NCBI GenBank assembly: GCA_029256665.1
Contig: JAQSXN010000224.1
Location: forward strand, 1 to 6,693
Reading direction: 5' to 3'
DNA from: Paenibacillus sp.
GTDB taxonomy: Bacteria > Bacillota > Bacilli > Paenibacillales > Paenibacillaceae
DNA: 6,693 nt
Part shown: piece by piece, positions 6,106 to 6,693 of the stretch
Position numbering within the stretch: the first letter of the stretch is position 1
How the letters are laid out: the number at the start of each line of letters is the position of its first letter
Program-made: the position numbers and the translations under genes
The notes under the pieces: model-generated
Databases searched by the model: none
What the model was told of the DNA's origin: nothing
What the model saw: the letters and a program-made list of their open reading frames with translations, nothing else

Positions 6106-6245
6106 CAGGGGGCGTTGTGAGGGATGCGAGTGACTCTAACTAGGCGGTGATGTGAAGGATGCGAGAAACTCTAACTGGGGGGTGATGTGAAGGATGCGAG
6201 AAACTCTAACTAGGAGGCGTTGTGAAGGATGCGAGAAACTCTAAC
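6106..6245 (+). repeat. Four tandem 35-bp repeats
   Basis: Units lie at 6106-6140, 6141-6175, 6176-6210 and 6211-6245, each exactly 35 bp and ending in ACTCTAAC. The core GTGAAGGATGCGAGAAACTC is identical in units 2-4; unit 1 has GTGAGGGATGCGAGTGACTC. The first bases of each unit vary most (CAGGGGGCGTT, TAGGCGGTGAT, TGGGGGGTGAT, TAGGAGGCGTT). No spacers separate the units, so this is not a CRISPR array. It begins 8 bases after the terminator T-run. The function is unknown. Confidence 0.95.
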
Positions 6246-6423
6246 GGTTGGGTCAGCGCTTATTCGGCGGTAAATGCCTGGTTTGAAATTCTAACGGTTG
6301 CCGTGGGGGCTATTCGCTCGATTTTGCCTCATTTTACCCCAATATGCCGAAATAGCCGCCGCTATAACCGTTACAAAATAAAAGGTGGTAGAAATGATAC
6401 TTTAGGCTCTGTGGCAACCGTTA
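6242..6423. repeat. 182-bp imperfect palindrome made of head-to-head 50-bp repeat units
   Basis: TAACGGTT occurs at 6242-6249 and 6292-6299, 50 bp apart. Its complement AACCGTTA occurs at 6366-6373 and 6416-6423, again 50 bp apart. GGCTATT (6308-6314) pairs with AATAGCC (6351-6357). All three pairs share exactly the same centre, between 6332 and 6333, so the arms align without gaps. Further matches include 6254-6262 with 6403-6411, and 6305-6306 with 6359-6360. The direct 50-bp copies also share TATTCG (6261 and 6311) and TGCCT (6275 and 6325). The stretch has no convincing gene. It looks like a foldable intergenic repetitive element; no transposase or clear target-site duplication was seen. 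Confidence 0.8.
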
Positions 6424-6459
6424 CACGTTGGAGAGTGGCGGGGGAAGTTACTGTACAGC

Positions 6460-6693
6460 ATTTAAGTCGCTCGCATCGACTTAATGCCCCGCGCATGGCG
6501 GCTTTTTCGCGATTAAGTCGCTCGGATCGACCTAAAGCCCCGCCGTGGCGGCTCTTCAGCGATTAAGTCGCTCGCATCGACCAAAAGCCCCGCGCGTGGC
6601 GGCTTTTCTGCGATTAAGTCTCGCATCGACCAAATGCCCCGGGCGTGGCGACTTTTTCGCGATTAAGTCGCTCGCATCGACCTAATGCCCCGC
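6460..6693 (+). repeat. Five tandem ~50-bp repeats, running off the window end
   Basis: Units lie at 6460-6510 (51 bp), 6511-6560 (50), 6561-6611 (51), 6612-6660 (49) and 6661-6693 (first 33 bases only). Each unit reads ATTAAGTCGCTCGCATCGACC (small variations), then AATGCCCCGCG, then GTGGCGGCTTTTT. The first part is an inverted repeat: in unit 1 TTAAGTCG and CGACTTAA are perfect 8-bp arms around seven bases, and the arms are partly kept in the others. The second part can form a small GC hairpin before a T-run; unit 3 has AAAAGCC and GGCTTTT as 7-bp arms. There are no unique spacers. The number of units beyond the window is unknown. Confidence 0.95.

Noticed and set aside
6222..6566. A 114-codon open frame starting at GTG after an AGGAGG-like stretch
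   Set aside because: It begins inside the last 35-bp repeat and runs through the palindrome into the ~50-bp array. The AGGAGG belongs to the variable part of a repeat unit, the product has no recognisable domain, and its end is repeat-encoded. It is probably chance.
6106..6693. CRISPR array
   Set aside because: Units are contiguous and similar over their full length, with no unique spacers and no cas genes in view.

Overview
The window reads as a chromosomal piece of a high-GC Gram-positive bacterium of the Paenibacillaceae type (Paenibacillus, Cohnella or a relative). Both substrate-binding proteins carry lipoprotein signals, the kinase is of the YesM/LytS class that this group uses for sugar sensing, ribosome binding sites are strong and purine-rich, and codons are GC-rich. 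The genus is inferred from gene style and was not tested by a search. All genes lie on the + strand.

Positions 2-2195 are a sensing pair: the 3' part of a membrane sensor histidine kinase (5' end outside the window), overlapping by 14 bases a gene for a sugar-binding lipoprotein (Peripla_BP_4 type). The lipoprotein has no transporter genes of its own nearby and is best read as a partner of the kinase. Its N-terminus is very odd: a tryptophan-rich start followed by 14 hexanucleotide repeats encoding an Arg-Ser/Met-Ser stretch just before the signal-peptide core.

Positions 2196-2344 are the control region of the transport operon. They hold two adjacent 20-21 bp direct repeats (a likely operator), a possible sigma-A promoter and a leader that can fold. 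Positions 2345-6011 are a complete galactose/methyl-galactoside ABC transporter in the usual order: mglB (binding lipoprotein), mglA (double ATPase), mglC (permease). A strong hairpin sits between mglB and mglA, and a good rho-independent terminator follows mglC. The simplest model is that an external sugar is sensed by the lipoprotein-kinase pair, an AraC-type response regulator encoded outside the window binds the direct repeats, and mglBAC is switched on.

Positions 6106-6693 have no convincing gene and are almost entirely repeats of three kinds: four 35-bp tandem units, a 182-bp imperfect palindrome built from head-to-head 50-bp units, and at least five tandem units of about 50 bp running off the window end. 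The first and third arrays carry the same 8-mer in opposite orientations. The transporter is ordinary. The least ordinary parts are the Arg-Ser repeat in the lipoprotein, the glycine-rich insert in the kinase ATP-binding domain, the operator-like repeats, and the composite repeat region.
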